From contig JAMZAV010003090.1 of assembly GCA_024449915.1 (NCBI GenBank), positions 1 through 64,000 of the forward strand: a stretch of DNA of 64,000 bases, read 5' to 3'. The notes below the pieces were generated by a model. The model did no database searches. It was not told the DNA's origin and worked only from the letters and a program-made list of their open reading frames with translations. Source of the stretch: Sweltsa coloradensis (taxonomy: Eukaryota; Arthropoda; Insecta; Plecoptera; Chloroperlidae). This document shows, piece by piece, positions 46,688 through 57,724 of this stretch; the first letter of the stretch is position 1; the number at the start of each line of letters is the position of its first letter. Both the position numbers and the translations under genes were made by a program.

Positions 46688-47241
46688 CAGGGGCGTAGGA
46701 ACGGGTGGGGGATGGGGGGGAAACTCCCCCCCACTTGTTGGCTTGACCCTCCAGTCGGGGAGTCAAGCCAGGTATGGGCGTCATTTTCTAACTTATAGCT
46801 TTTTGAGTGATTTTTAGGATTTTTATTACAGTCGGGCTTGCAAACAAAAAGGAAGGTTTTTGTTAACATTTTTTAGAAAGATTCAGTAAGAGACGTGATT
46901 TGCGAGACTAGTCTAGCCATCTGATTTTAGACTAATATTCATTATATTTTGTGTGCAGTGTTTTCACTCCCAAGCGGACTGTCGACCGATTTTAGTCAGG
47001 TAATCAATCTTTAATGCAATATTAGCTTCAAAATGTAACCCTTAGGCCTTCATAATTAAAATTCGCCTAGAAACGTGTTTTAGGCCACCTAACAAGGGCA
47101 CCTTTTTAAAAAAATCTCGCCTGCGGCGAAAAGCCTCCGGCGGCTGGGGCTTCGCCCCGGACCCCGGTTTACCCACCCACCCTCGTATAGTCAACTTGAG
47201 TGTGACCCCCCCCTACTAAAAAAATAATTCCTACGCCACTG
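46688..47241. mobile_element. 554-bp non-autonomous hAT-type element
   Basis: Inverted ends CAGGGGCGTAGGAA and TTCCTACGCCACTG (inverse CAGTGGCGTAGGAA). Flanked by a perfect 8-bp duplication GAGAAATC at 46680-46687 and 47242-47249. CAG(G/T)GGCGTA ends with 8-bp duplications are characteristic of hAT transposons. No transposase frame inside. The interior includes GCCTCCGGCGGCTGGGGCTTCGCCCC, a G/C-rich hairpin. Confidence 0.88.
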
Positions 47242-47249
47242 GAGAAATC

Positions 47250-48417
47250 AAATCGTTGGGACGGGAAATATGAATCAGATGAAAATGTTTGCACATGATA
47301 AGAAATTTTATTTCACATTTGAATCATAACTTCATTTATGACATTATTAAAACTAATAATTAAGTAAGTAGAACAAGAATGAGTATTCTTAATATTCTCG
47401 ATGTCTTAATGTGACAAAATCAAGAACAAGAATATTAGTAAAACAAATATTTCGTTGTTGAGAGGAAGAATTTGGGCGTGTTTTAATGTTGCTTCTGGAA
47501 GAAACGACGAATCCAGTTTAAACACGAGTTTTTTTAAATATATAAAATTGAGCAATTATTTTAATTCAAATTCCCGCCATTTTCGTTCAATCTATCTGAT
47601 CAGTCTTTTGGGAATATTTGCGTTATATTTCGATAAAAGGTTGAAATAAAAACGATGCTAAACTGGATTCTGTTGACACCCAAACTCTTCCCGAATCAAT
47701 CCGGAGAAATATTTTCAAATCACCAGGAAAGCATTTAGATCCTTCACCACTGAAGAAGAAGACATTTTCATGATATTGTTCCTGAACAATATAACAAAAC
47801 AAATGATTCCTTAAGCTAAACAAAACACTTATACATAAAACAATACACAGTGGAAACATTTTCCAACATATTCAATCTCAATGAGTAAACCATTAAACAT
47901 TCAAAAACGATAACAAACATTGTTTGTTTGAAAAAACTTTGAACTTCTTCCCGAACTGACCCATCACACTACAAGCAAACATTCGAAACAAGTAGATCTA
48001 CACCATACATACATGTTCGTCAGTGATAAGAAATGTGCAAAACTAGTGTTCTAACAATAAAAAAGTTGCATTTTTATCCCGATCTAGAAGATTCCTCAAA
48101 TTTGTTATTGCTAGAAACTAGAAACATGTTTTAAAGAATTTCTTTAAATATACGAAAGTAAATAAATACATGTTCCGTTTCAAATTGAGTTAAAAAGTTT
48201 TGCACGTTAAAATTCGCCTTTTGCGGGACATCATTTTTAGTTTCACCATTGTGATTAGTTTCTCCAAGTAAAAAAATAAATACACAAATTAAACCTTTAA
48301 TAGTTGGTACTAATCAATAAATGTAAGAAACTTAACTTAACGTAATTAAAAAACCACGAATCTCGAATCTTGCACATTTCCATTATTTACTTAATTAAAT
48401 CACAATGTCATTTTCGT
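47250..48417 (-). other. 3' flank / probable 3'UTR of the collagen-like gene
   Basis: AT-rich, without repeats or open frames of note. Possible poly(A) signals on the minus strand are ATTAAA near 48299 and AATAAA near 47308; neither is decisive. Confidence 0.4.
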
Positions 48418-49058
48418 CTAATTGTCTAGCACCGAGTTCATCCTCTTCCTTGATCTGGTCACCTTTCTCCTGTGCGGCGCCTTGGCGACCGTTCTGTACG
48501 GCAGGTTGGCGATCTTGAGTACCTGATCGAAGCTGTTGGCATAGCCGTCTGTGAGGGGGTTGAGGGCCTTGGACTGCCTGGCGTTGCACTGCTGGCAGGG
48601 GTAGGCCACGGGGTAGGCCGAGGGGAACATGGGCTGCACCACGCTGTTGCTGGCGGTGGTGTTCCCGCCGCACGAGGGGAAGAAGATCACGGGGATGAAG
48701 CCGATCACGCCGTACGGGGGTAGCGCCTGGCCTTGAGGGGGCGGGGCGACCGGTGATTGGCTGCCCGTGTTGTTGCGGTTGGGCTCGACGAGGTAGCAGG
48801 GACAGGTGGAGGGGCTGGGGACGATGGGGAGGGGGTAGGGGATCACGTAGATCGGGTAGAAGGGGGGGTTGGGTTGAGGGGGGCGGTGAGTCACCTGGGA
48901 GCCCGACTCGGGCGGTGGGACAGGCTTGTCTGTGCCGGGATATCCTGGATAGCTGGGCTCTCCTCCTTCCTCTGGGGTTTCAGACTCGTCTGGGTTCTCC
49001 ACTTCTCCTGTGGGAGGATGCACGATTCCCCCTCCACTTCCAGGCCTGCCGGGGGTTC
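48418..49058 (-). CDS. Collagen-like protein, terminal exon with non-collagenous tail
   Basis: Acceptor TGACCCTACAG, then G|GA ACC CCC; the exon adds 213 codons and ends at TAG (48418-48420). It opens with GTPGRPGSGGG and then leaves the triple-helix pattern. It continues with an acidic/Pro region (EVENPDESETPEEGGEPSYP), a Pro/Tyr-rich hydrophobic stretch (PPFYPIYVIPYPLPIVPSP), a CPCY motif, two N-glycosylation sequons (NNT, NTT), a second hydrophobic run (YGVIGFIPVIFFPSC), a CQQC motif and a basic end (HRRKVTRSRKR, then MNSVLDN). No fibrillar COLF1, collagen IV C4, C1q, olfactomedin or multiplexin endostatin domain is recognisable. Probably an extracellular matrix or secreted protein. Confidence 0.85.
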
Positions 49059-49470
49059 CTGTAGGGTCAAAAATATATTTGTAAATGTTCAAGTTCCCTT
49101 TTCAAATTAATCAACTACAACTCTAATGGCTGCAGTTTGAAATGTCATCTTGCCCTAACCTACAAAAAGGTCTGCCAGATATGAAACTTGACAGACTTTG
49201 TTGGAATGGTAAGGCAACAATTTGGGATCTTTTCTTGATGATGAAAAGATTCTGATAGAAATAGAATCATGTTGTTGCTGTGAGGGTAACAGATGAAAGA
49301 TGATGAAGTGTGCCGGCAACTTGGCCGTTCATCTGTAGTCGTACTACAGACTCTATCCCTCTCTACGAGAAATTACTAGTGGTGATACGATTTTAGTTGT
49401 AAGTACAAATATCGTCGATGAATTAAAGAAAGTGGTCAACAAGTCACCTAAAAAGGATTTTCCTACTAAC

Positions 49471-49895
49471 CCGGTTGTCCTGGAGTGCCTGGTTGTCCCG
49501 GGGTTCCAGGATATCCTCCACTAGGTCCTGTGGGACGTCCTGAACCTGGAGTGCCTGGTTGTCCTGGGGTGCCTGGTTGTCCCGGGGTCCAGGATATCCT
49601 CCACTAGGTCCTGAGGGATGTCCTGATCCTGGAGTGCCCGGTTGTCCTGGAGTGCCTGGTTGTCCCGGGGTTCCAGGATATCCTCCACTAGGTCCTGGGA
49701 GTCTGACCTGGTCCTGTGTCCTGGGGTGCCTGGTTGTCCTGGGGTCCACCGGATATCCTCCACTAGGTCCTGTGGGACGTCCTGATCCTGGAGTGCCTGG
49801 TTGTCCTGGGGCTCCAGGATATCCTCCACTAGGTCCTGAGGGATATCCTGAACCTGGTCCGTGTGGGGGGTGTGGAGTTCCAGTTCCTTGACCTC
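49471..49895 (-). CDS. Collagen-like exon block 13 (frame-broken)
   Basis: Acceptor TTAACTAG, donor GTTAGTAGG. 425 nt, not a multiple of three. Starts [11 protein letters not shown] then repeats [22 protein letters not shown] several times. Reading needs frame changes at about 49745 (GGTCCACCGG in place of GGGTTCC) and again near 49590. Same-phase boundaries argue that it is a genuine exon carrying indels. The plus strand shows a mirror Gly/Pro frame that is only the antisense. Confidence 0.65.
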
Positions 49896-49931
49896 CTAGT
49901 TAACAGACACAAAGGATAATCATTATAGTGG

Positions 49932-50146
49932 TTCCAACGAAAGAATGCAGATAGTTAGAAATTGTCTCCCAACAAAACAACCTTGTCAACTCTTTTCACG
50001 CTAGCTCAACGTTGATCTAGCACAGAGAGGAACTATGTGATCTAGAACAGATAATTTTTGCTTGTATTGGTAAAAGATATTTCACTTTTATACACAATGG
50101 CGACACTGCCCTCAGCACCAAAAAGCATCAGCATTCTTTTGTCGAA
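49932..50146. mobile_element. MITE-like element, second copy
   Basis: Ends TTCCAACGAAAGAATGCAG and GCATTCTTTTGTCGAA are imperfect inverted repeats. Opposite orientation to 6008-6243. Located in a collagen intron. Confidence 0.55.
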
Positions 50147-50944
50147 GCTAGTATAGTATCAGTACTAAGTGAAATGGTGGCAGCAGTGGAAGAAAAGTAA
50201 CAGGTAGGAAAATTCAAAAGTGAGCTTTTCCCAAACTAGTTTAATTAATGATTCTAAAAATAAAGTGATGTGCAAATAGGTAAGAGATAACTGCTTCCAG
50301 GGCTCCTGGTTATGGTGGTTGTCACATTTTTATTCTCCCCTTCATTTTAGTCTTGATTTTCTAATTTTTTAAATTTTGTGGACACAATTGCAACATTGCA
50401 CATGTCCCACAAGCGCAATTTACCGAAAATTGGCAACTCAATTCAATACTGAAAAAAGCTGAATGGATATCACGAAGTATTATGAGCCTCGGAAGAATGA
50501 GTTTACATACAAAATATATGACTGTTATCTTAAGCACCGCTTGTCCACACAGAAACTTACTCAGCTAAGAAGTATTGATGAGCCATTCAATGGCAATGAC
50601 CTTGGAGGTATACTACCCGTACCCGTTGCTCAGCGCTTTTGAGAAGTACAGTGAGATGTTATTTGCTTGTCAAAACATTGCTGCAGCATCGACTAGACGA
50701 CTAGCTGAGCTGACTCTCAGTCTTTACTTTCGTTTTGTGGAGAACGAAAACAACATTTATGTTTGTAACATTATTCTATAAGCGTCGGTTGGACGCATAC
50801 GTTTTCACAATCTTTGTCTAGAAGCACGAACTTACATTTTCTGCGTTTCAGTGGATTCAATCTAAAGAACTTGTCTCTTTATTGTAAAGCAGACTTTACA
50901 ATGCCCACTGACAACATGGTTACTGGTTAGCGCTAACAAAAAAA

Positions 50945-51320
50945 CCTTTCTTAATCTAGTTTGGTTTAGTTGAAAACCGTTTGGTTATAATGTGCCACTC
51001 TAGCCTAGGGGATGTGAGGAGGAAAATCCCATGAGGATCAGAAACTGACACATGTAGGGGAGAAATGGGAGGGATTCTCACGTCGCGGTCGTCATCGTTC
51101 GTGTTTTCATGGTCGTCGTCGTCGTCGTCGGGGAGGTCGTCAAGGGAAGGATGATAGGTCCCCAACGACGAATGTCTGAGCTCGCCCCTAGTTTCAGAGA
51201 GTAAAATTCTCTCCTGCATGCTAGCTGATGTTTGCGAGATGGACTTTTTCACTTGAATCGCCTTTTACGATTAACAGTGCCATGCTCTAGGCAAATTCCA
51301 CCCCGGGCCCAGACGGGGGA
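50945..51320 (+). repeat. R4 copy in collagen intron
   Basis: Carries ACTCTAGCCTAGGGGATG, CTCACGTCGCGGTCGTCATC, a run of GTCGTCGTC, GAGCTCGCCCCTAGTTTC, GCTGATGTTTGCGAGATGG and CAGTGCCATGCTC. Minus-strand reading of the centre gives an Asp-rich stretch; not a host exon because splice sites and collagen phase are lacking. Confidence 0.7.
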
Positions 51321-51479
51321 TGTATCGGTATGTTTAGGTGAATGTGCACTGACTGATGGGTCTCTGAGCTCGTATCTGGCCTTGAAAGTCTTTTAGCTGG
51401 ACTAGACTAAACCAACAAATGTTTTCTGCGACTCTGCGGACAGTAAGCACACTAAAACACTAAACAGGATGTAGCCTAC

Positions 51480-51545
51480 CTTGGTTACAGGTACAAGGCT
51501 TCTCGGTCGTCCCGGACCCAGGATAACCTCCTCCTGTCGGGAACC
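51480..51545 (-). CDS. Collagen-like exon 12 (66 nt, cysteine-bearing)
   Basis: Acceptor CTTTTCCAG, donor GTAGGC, phase 1 at both ends, 22 codons: GFPTGGGYPGSGTTEKPCTC then NQ. Gly-X-Y decays into a CTC motif, a likely interchain disulfide site or helix break. The frame joins exon 11 to exon 13. Confidence 0.75.
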
Positions 51546-51718
51546 CTGGAAAAGGTAGAATATGATAAAACTGTAATTAATATAAGCCTGGCACTTATTA
51601 CTCACTTTTATCTTCTATGGTATGATTTTGAAATGTCACACATTAATTAAATTTGAAATTAAATTAAGATTATATACCGTAATCTTACAGTACATCCTTA
51701 CCATACCGTTAAAACTAA

Positions 51719-51968
51719 GATTATTTCGTTAGCAAACTGCACATCCTTGAGATCACCCTTAAAAGTTAGGATTATTTCGTTTACAAACTGCACATCCTTG
51801 AGATCACCCTTAAAAGTTAGGATTATTTCGTTAACAAACTGCACATCCTTGAGATCACCCTTAAAATAAGATTATTTCGTTAACATAGCCTACTGCACAT
51901 CCTTGTGATCACCCTTAAAATTGGGAATATTTCGTTAAAAAGCTGCACATCCTTGAGGTCCACCTTAC
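51719..51968. repeat. 51-bp minisatellite, about five copies
   Basis: TTATTTCGTTaacAAACTGCAC ... GATCACCCTTAAAA recurs at about 51721, 51772, 51823, 51872 and 51927. Copies diverge at the right. Lies in the collagen intron between exons 11 and 12. Confidence 0.85.
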
Positions 51969-52090
51969 AGTGTTATTGTTATATGCCTACTGGACATCAA
52001 ATCCATGTACTTGATAAGTTAAGTTTGTTGATAAGCGTGAGTCAGTAGCTGTTACCGTGGGAATAGGGTCTTATGGTATTTGGTGCGAAC

Positions 52091-52441
52091 CTGGTTGGCC
52101 AGGTAGTCCTATTCCTCCAGGACCTCCCTGTCCCGGTTGTCCTGGGTATCCTGGTTGTCCTGGTTGTCCTCCTACTCCTCCAGGACCTCCCTGTCCCGGT
52201 TGTCCTGGGTATCCTGGTTGTCCTGGTTGTCCTCCTACTCCTCCAGGACCTCCCTGTCCCGGTTGTCCTGGGTATCCTGGTTGTCCTGGTTGTCCTCCTA
52301 CTCCTCCTGGACCTCCCTGTCCTGGTTGTCCTGGTTGTCCTCCTACTTGGTTCTCCGTCTCCGGTGATTCCTCGTCAGTTCCATCTGGTCCCTCCGTCAC
52401 ACTCGGATAACCCCCGTCAGGTCCTGTGGGATGACTTCCTC
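52091..52441 (-). CDS. Collagen-like exon 11 with 21-residue repeats
   Basis: 351 nt (117 codons), acceptor GGTACCAG, donor CCAG|GTTCGC; phase 1 at both ends. Begins [15 protein letters not shown], passes a non-helical acidic insert ([18 protein letters not shown]), then nearly identical 63-bp units encode [24 protein letters not shown] sequence three to four times. If the donor is not used, the frame stops after GSHQIP. The polypyrimidine tract is weak, so the acceptor is somewhat uncertain. Confidence 0.75.
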
Positions 52442-52771
52442 CTGGTACCGGGCGATTACATTAGATAAGATCACCATAGAGATAACTATTATACGCTACA
52501 TTTTATACTGTGCGAGTGAGGTTAGGCTTCATTATTGAAGAACGCAACTAAGGATAAGGCATGGATCACGTTGAAGCTCTACCGATGTCATGGGGTGGTT
52601 TACACCAGTATGTCGTTTTAGAATGTGCGTTTGGCGCGATCAGAACACATTTTCATATTATTTCTTTCTTTGTTTAGTAACTGACTTTAAATAGGTGACT
52701 ACGAGAAATTTCAGAAGGAATTTTTTAAGCTTCTGTAGAAGACAATAATTAATAAATATCATAATAATAAT

Positions 52772-53161
52772 ATTAGAGTCTACCCACCAGTTATAACTGA
52801 TTTCGTGGGGACTAAATCAAAGCGACCAAGCCAACCTGTAGGCCCCGCGCAATCGACGATTCGAGCTGTAACGGGCATCCAAAGACGATATTTTAAATAG
52901 GAAATGTAGCAATCATTGTATGGACATGCAAACCCCAAATCAACGCAAATCAACAGCTCATTCAGTACAACTCTGAATTTAATATGTGCTTCAGTTGAGG
53001 ACGGCTCCAAAGTCACCGTGACAAGACAATATAAGACACCAGACTGATGCGACTTAACGTACCAATCAGCCAAGTTAAAAATTGACTTGTAGCCGGAATT
53101 GAACCCTGGACCTACTCATGGAAGCATCGTAACACAAGACTCAACAGCCACACAACAAGAT
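52772..53161 (-). mobile_element. tRNA-derived SINE, copy 2
   Basis: Reverse of 38937-39385: GAGTCTACCCACCAG end at the left, GACTCCAAAG-like block, and at the right the tRNA-like part with B box GAACCCTGGACC (inverse GGTCCAGGGTTC). The left flank is an (ATA)n run, the retrotransposon tail. Confidence 0.75.
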
Positions 53162-53439
53162 CAGAGCACACAGACCAAGACTCAGCGCTCAGGCGTGGCC
53201 TGAAGCCGCTGCGCGGAGGGCGTGGAAAACCTAGTACTTGGAATACCTCGTAGTTTAAAAACCTCGTTGCCTTGACACTGAATTGCCTGCAGTTGGCGCG
53301 ATACGGTATTCGATCCGGACGACACCAAAATGCTACAACGCCGAGGCCTTCGTAAGCGCCTGCCTTGCAGTACTAAAAAGTGTGGTCAACTTTCGAGTAA
53401 TTTCGTACGCAAAGTTTGTCCGTGCTATCCGCGTACGGA

Positions 53440-54010
53440 ATTTTTTCCGCCTGTCCGACCCGTTCCAAGACTAAAATGCGCCTTTTGCAAAAATCCGATC
53501 ATAAGTTTTCGGGGCAATTTCGGTACGTCAAAAATGTTTGCCTCATCCGCCGGTTCCGTAGAGCCCAGATGAACGATCGGACAATAATGCCCTTTGCAAA
53601 ATATCGGCAAAAGTTTTTTCGGGACGCTTTTCGGATACGTCAAAATATGCACCTCGTCCGCCCGGTTCCTTAGAGCCCGAGCTGAACCTGATCGGACTGT
53701 AATTGTGGAAGATATAAAAAAAACAATGTTTTACCCCAATATGACCAACTACTATTTTGAGAAATTCCAAAAACGTTTTTGGCTACGTTCAAATGAAGGT
53801 GTTTCGGGGCCGTAGCTTTGGACGTGGCCCTCTGACTTCACCGGAAGGAAAAATATAAATTTAAAATTTGGAAAATGCCCAAAAAGGGTGAAGGAATGCC
53901 CGGATCACTGTTTTGATTTGACAAATAACCCCTATAACACACCTTTGCTGCGTCTGACCGATACGGTTCCATAGAGGCCGAGATGGACCCATCCGTCCAA
54001 CCGTCTGCCC
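53440..54010. repeat. Degenerate repeat of about 150 bp
   Basis: Units share CCCTTTGCAAAATATCGGCAAAAG, GGTACGTCAAAAATG and CGCCCGGTTCCTTAGAGCCC-type phrases near 53460-53570, 53585-53690 and, weaker, 53950-54000. Overlapping open frames on both strands give no recognisable protein. Confidence 0.5.
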
Positions 54011-54229
54011 CCTGGAAAATAAACCGCCCCAAAAAACACGTCTTTCCCTGAAATGACCACTTTTCTTGTCCGCCACTGTGCCTCGAAAATAAATGGTCCA
54101 AAATGACGTTACTATTTTTTTCCGTGTAGCCAGTGAAATTCCACAGGGCCCAACAACCAGCAAAAGCAGCAGCAAAAGTGCGTCTGGCCTAGGCGCTACG
54201 CGCAATGAACGTGGCGCTACGCGCAAGGA

Positions 54230-55176
54230 TACTTTGGTCGTGTTTTAAAAGACTATTAGAGTAGCGACAAAATGTCTCTACATAATACAGATCAATGAAC
54301 ATCACCCAAAGAATGGAAACACTTTAAATAGCTGCATTGAACGGACACACCACAATGCTTAAAGAAGCAGAGCCTGAAACGAGCCCATCATAGAAGAAGT
54401 TTTGAGTATTGTAGAGCGCTGTATAGATGGTGGCTAAGCCTAAAGGTTACAGAGTGACAGCATGAAAGTAGACCTAAGTCAGGATAAGGTTGGCATTCAC
54501 GAATCACGAGGAGCCAAATACATTATTCTTAGTCTTAAAGAATTGCAAAGACAACCAAATTAGTTATCTGGGAAGCATCTTGAGCAGATATTAATCCCAG
54601 ACCAAACATGACACGAGGGCAAGGGATACTTTGGATCTATCTAAAGGTCAGTTAACTCCAGTGGATATAGTAAGTATAGGCATACCCAGCTTCTTGTGTG
54701 GCATGTGTCCAAGTTCAAACCAATACATTTGCTTAATATCATATGGACCTTGAGGACCACGATAGAAAAAAGCTGCAGAATTCTGGTAAAGGTAGATAAA
54801 TATGAAACGATGAAATAAAGGGACAGCTGGGAGTGAAACGTAGGTATCGTAGATTGAAGGGATGGTTTGGTAACCTTAAAATATAAGACGAGATTTAATT
54901 TTAAGGACTATAGATAGCTGGTGGACAAACATTATATCAAGTTGGCAGAACAATAGAAAATTAAGTAGGACAGATAAAGCAAAGAAAACAGCATGATGAC
55001 ATATCATAATATGGGAAGATAGGAAGGTAAAGGAGGTACGATCGTAAGAAGTAGAATGAAATATTTATCAAGCAATCAATAAGTAAAGACAGATAATGAG
55101 GTAGGAATGGAAGATGTTGTTGCTCCAGGTTTTGCTACAAATGCAGAACCTGAAAGCTATAAACATTTTGTCCTAC
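54230..55176 (-). other. Collagen intron, no feature seen
   Basis: Moderately A-rich sequence without splice-bounded Gly-X-Y coding or recognisable repeat ends. Confidence 0.5.
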
Positions 55177-55471
55177 CTGGAGATCCTGGATGTCCTGGAG
55201 TGCCCGGCTGGCCTGGATAGCCTCCTGTAGGTCCTGTGGGGTAGCCTCCTCCTTGCCCTGGTTGTCCTGGTTTGCCTGGATGTCCTGGAGTTCCTGGAGT
55301 GCCCCGGCTGGCCTGGATAGCCTCCTGTAGGTCCGGTGGGGTAGCCTCCTCCTTGCTCTGGTTTGCCTGGTTTCCCTGGAGTGCCAGGTGTGCCCGGTGT
55401 GCCTGGATGTCCAGCGTCTGGTGCACTGGGACCAGTCGGGAATCCACTGTCGGGTCCGTTAGGGAAGCCTC
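55177..55471 (-). CDS. Collagen-like exon block 10 (one-base frameshift)
   Basis: Acceptor TGTTTCCAG, donor GTAGGACA, phase 1 boundaries; 295 nt, one more than a multiple of three. Reads GGFPNGPDSGFPTGPSAPD, then [20 protein letters not shown] (an E interrupts the Gly), [18 protein letters not shown], then loses frame at a CCCC run (about 55304) and resumes as the same repeat in the next frame. Confidence 0.7.
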
Positions 55472-56936
55472 CTGGAAACAAGGGATCCGTTATGTGTGGT
55501 TGTCAGACAAAAGGGACAAGAAGAAGCTATTTTTTTGTTAGTGCTGAGCCTGGCTATTATCTTCTGTGAAAATATATTTGAATTAGTTGTTGATAATTGG
55601 AAAGTGGGCCTTATTATTGTTACGAGTTAGTTATAAAAAAATGGGCCAAAATTTGCGACGAGATCAAAATTAATTAATTTTAATTTAATTTAATTAATTT
55701 TGTATACAATTCCTGCCATGGCAATGTCCATCTGCGCGATACCCAAAATGCTCAGCCAGGTCAAAACTTTTTCATCTGGCCAGAAAGCCTAATGTTGGAT
55801 GGAGACTTCGAGCCTAGAAACTTTTAGTTTGATATCCCGGTTTGGTTTCTCCGGCCCGTCAAAATTTGGGTCAGATAATTTTTCCCATACATTTATTTTT
55901 TACGTCCGCCACTGGGAGATGTAGTAAAAGTAGTCGCACCCCATTAGGGATTTTTTTTTTCAGATCTCCAACAAAATTTCTCTAGGGATGGATTAGATTG
56001 GACATCGCTATAAAGATCTACCAAGACCACTGAGGCCCGCGCCATTACGTGCGCGCGCCTCCGGGCCAAGTTCATTGCTCTGCTTTAGGGGAGCTGCGTA
56101 GATCCGGGCACCGTACGGCTCAGTTCCAGCCGGCTGCCGTGAGGAACACATCTCTATAATATGCTTACAGCATACGGCGGGAGCAATATGACCTGGCCGC
56201 CCCACAACTTCATGTTTTCTCCACCGGTCACTCGCGGAACGCGCGTATGCGCTCCTCGCCTACATTTTTCAAGACAACTTGGACTCATCCGTTTTGGCAA
56301 GTGCCTTTGTGGTGCTGGTTGATCCATGGTAGATCTATAGATAGAGGTCGCTTACTTCCTCGTGGAAGGGTCCGAACCTGAAGCTTTCCATCCCACCTTG
56401 TATCTGTGTTGGTTAGTACTGACCACTGCCTCCTAGATGTTACTCAAGTCTACGAGGAGACACGAGCTACATCTAGGAGGCAGTGGTACTGACACACCCG
56501 GGCTATTCAGTGTTGTAGTTTTACGCAGATGAACAAAACAACTTTGATTAGTTGTTTACCGGCCACGCATAAGCCTATCATTCATTCTCTTTTATGTACC
56601 GCTCCATTTAGAGTTGATAGAACTTTCCGTGTTTTGTGACTGTTAAGTTCAGGCTCTACATCGATACATTGCAACGCACAAGCAGATCAGCCACAATGGC
56701 GTTGGCATCTGACCAGCGACCACACATTAAAAACTGGTAGTTACAAGTGGATAGTCATATCTCCACACACATAGGCCTACATTAAGATTAATCTCTAGGT
56801 TCTAGAGTGAGTAATAAGCAGCTGCAACGCACAGAATGTTATTCAACAGGTGTGTATGTTATCTAAAGTGTTTGGAAGGCAGACAGTAAATCAAGAAGTC
56901 GCTCCTTGCCCTAAGCGAGAAACATGGACAAGTTAC
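55472..56936 (-). other. Collagen intron with one hairpin
   Basis: Contains a perfect 19-bp inverted repeat: ACCACTGCCTCCTAGATGT at 56422-56440 and its reverse complement at 56469-56487, loop 28 nt. Otherwise nothing recognisable. Confidence 0.55.
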
Positions 56937-57008
56937 CATCAGGCCCGTTGGGGAATCCTCCATCGGGTCCACTGGGATAGCCACCGTCCGGACCATTAGG
57001 GAAGCCAC
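56937..57008 (-). CDS. Collagen-like exon 9 (72 nt)
   Basis: Acceptor GTCTTCCAG, donor GATG|GTAACT, 24 codons: [20 protein letters not shown] then NGPDG. Perfect (GGΦ-P-x-GPD) hexads, where Φ is Phe or Tyr. Frame intact. Confidence 0.85.
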
Positions 57009-57616
57009 CTGGAAGACCACGTTCCTCGTCATGTTGGGATCTCAAACACAATCAGATGGGGGCCACCACAGCTCACCATATAACACGGATAGGAATCACT
57101 CAGAAATATCACAACAATACGGCTCTAACAAACAAGGAATAGTCGACGACAGACTTAACTACTGTTTAATCTCGTTCATGTATTAAAGTAAAGATAATGT
57201 ATACCGGAGAATCATTAAAACAACTCTCAATATTAAACACTGCCATATGTGAATGGAACAACCGGGCTTGGATATAGGATGTCACTAAAAAGTTCAACAC
57301 AATTCTTACACTGTTGTAGTTCATAAAAGTATAGCTCTGTAGGAGTCAACGTTCAACGACATGGGCAGTTAAGTAGTTAACCATATTCCGACTTATCAAT
57401 TTCTATCAAATGATGGCATCGTTGCCTGAAGTTCAAAACATGAGTGACTCTTTCAATGCCGAAGTAGCGCCACCAGATCTCATCCATTGATAACACTCCA
57501 AGAAATGTAGATTGAAGAAAAGTACAAAGACTACGATAATGGAAAGAAGCCATGGTGCCATTCAAGACAACAGACCTGAGGACATACTCGATAACTGAAA
57601 GTACCGTATCACATAC

Positions 57617-57724
57617 CATCGGGTCCGTTGGGGTAGCCTCCATCAGGGCCATTAGGGTAGCCTCCATCCGGGCCATTAGGGTAGCTGCCATCCGGGCCTC
57701 CCTGGCCAGGTTTACCGGGCTGTC
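57617..57724 (-). CDS. Collagen-like exon 8 (108 nt)
   Basis: Acceptor CAATAACAG, donor GATG|GTATGTG, 36 codons: GQPGKPGQGGPDGSYP, then three NGPDGGYP repeats. Frame intact. It has the same Tyr/Asp hexads as exon 9. Confidence 0.87.

Noticed and set aside
48472..49110. Open frames on the plus strand opposite the last collagen exon
   Set aside because: They are antisense of a G/C-rich coding exon; the minus strand has the splice acceptor, collagen phase and a sensible protein.
49559..49891. Plus-strand Gly/Pro-rich frame resembling collagen
   Set aside because: The reverse complement of Gly-Pro codons (GGNCCN) is again Gly/Pro-like. Splice sites and phase fit only the minus strand.
51719..51968. 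CRISPR-like array
   Set aside because: Units are contiguous diverging tandem repeats without unique spacers, in a eukaryotic intron.
52057..52468. Plus-strand collagen-like frames near 52 kb
   Set aside because: Same antisense effect; no plus-strand splice sites in matching phase, and the minus-strand exon is uninterrupted.
53283..53815. Several overlapping frames on both strands
   Set aside because: They derive from a degenerate repeat of about 150 bp; no frame is preferred and no domain is visible.
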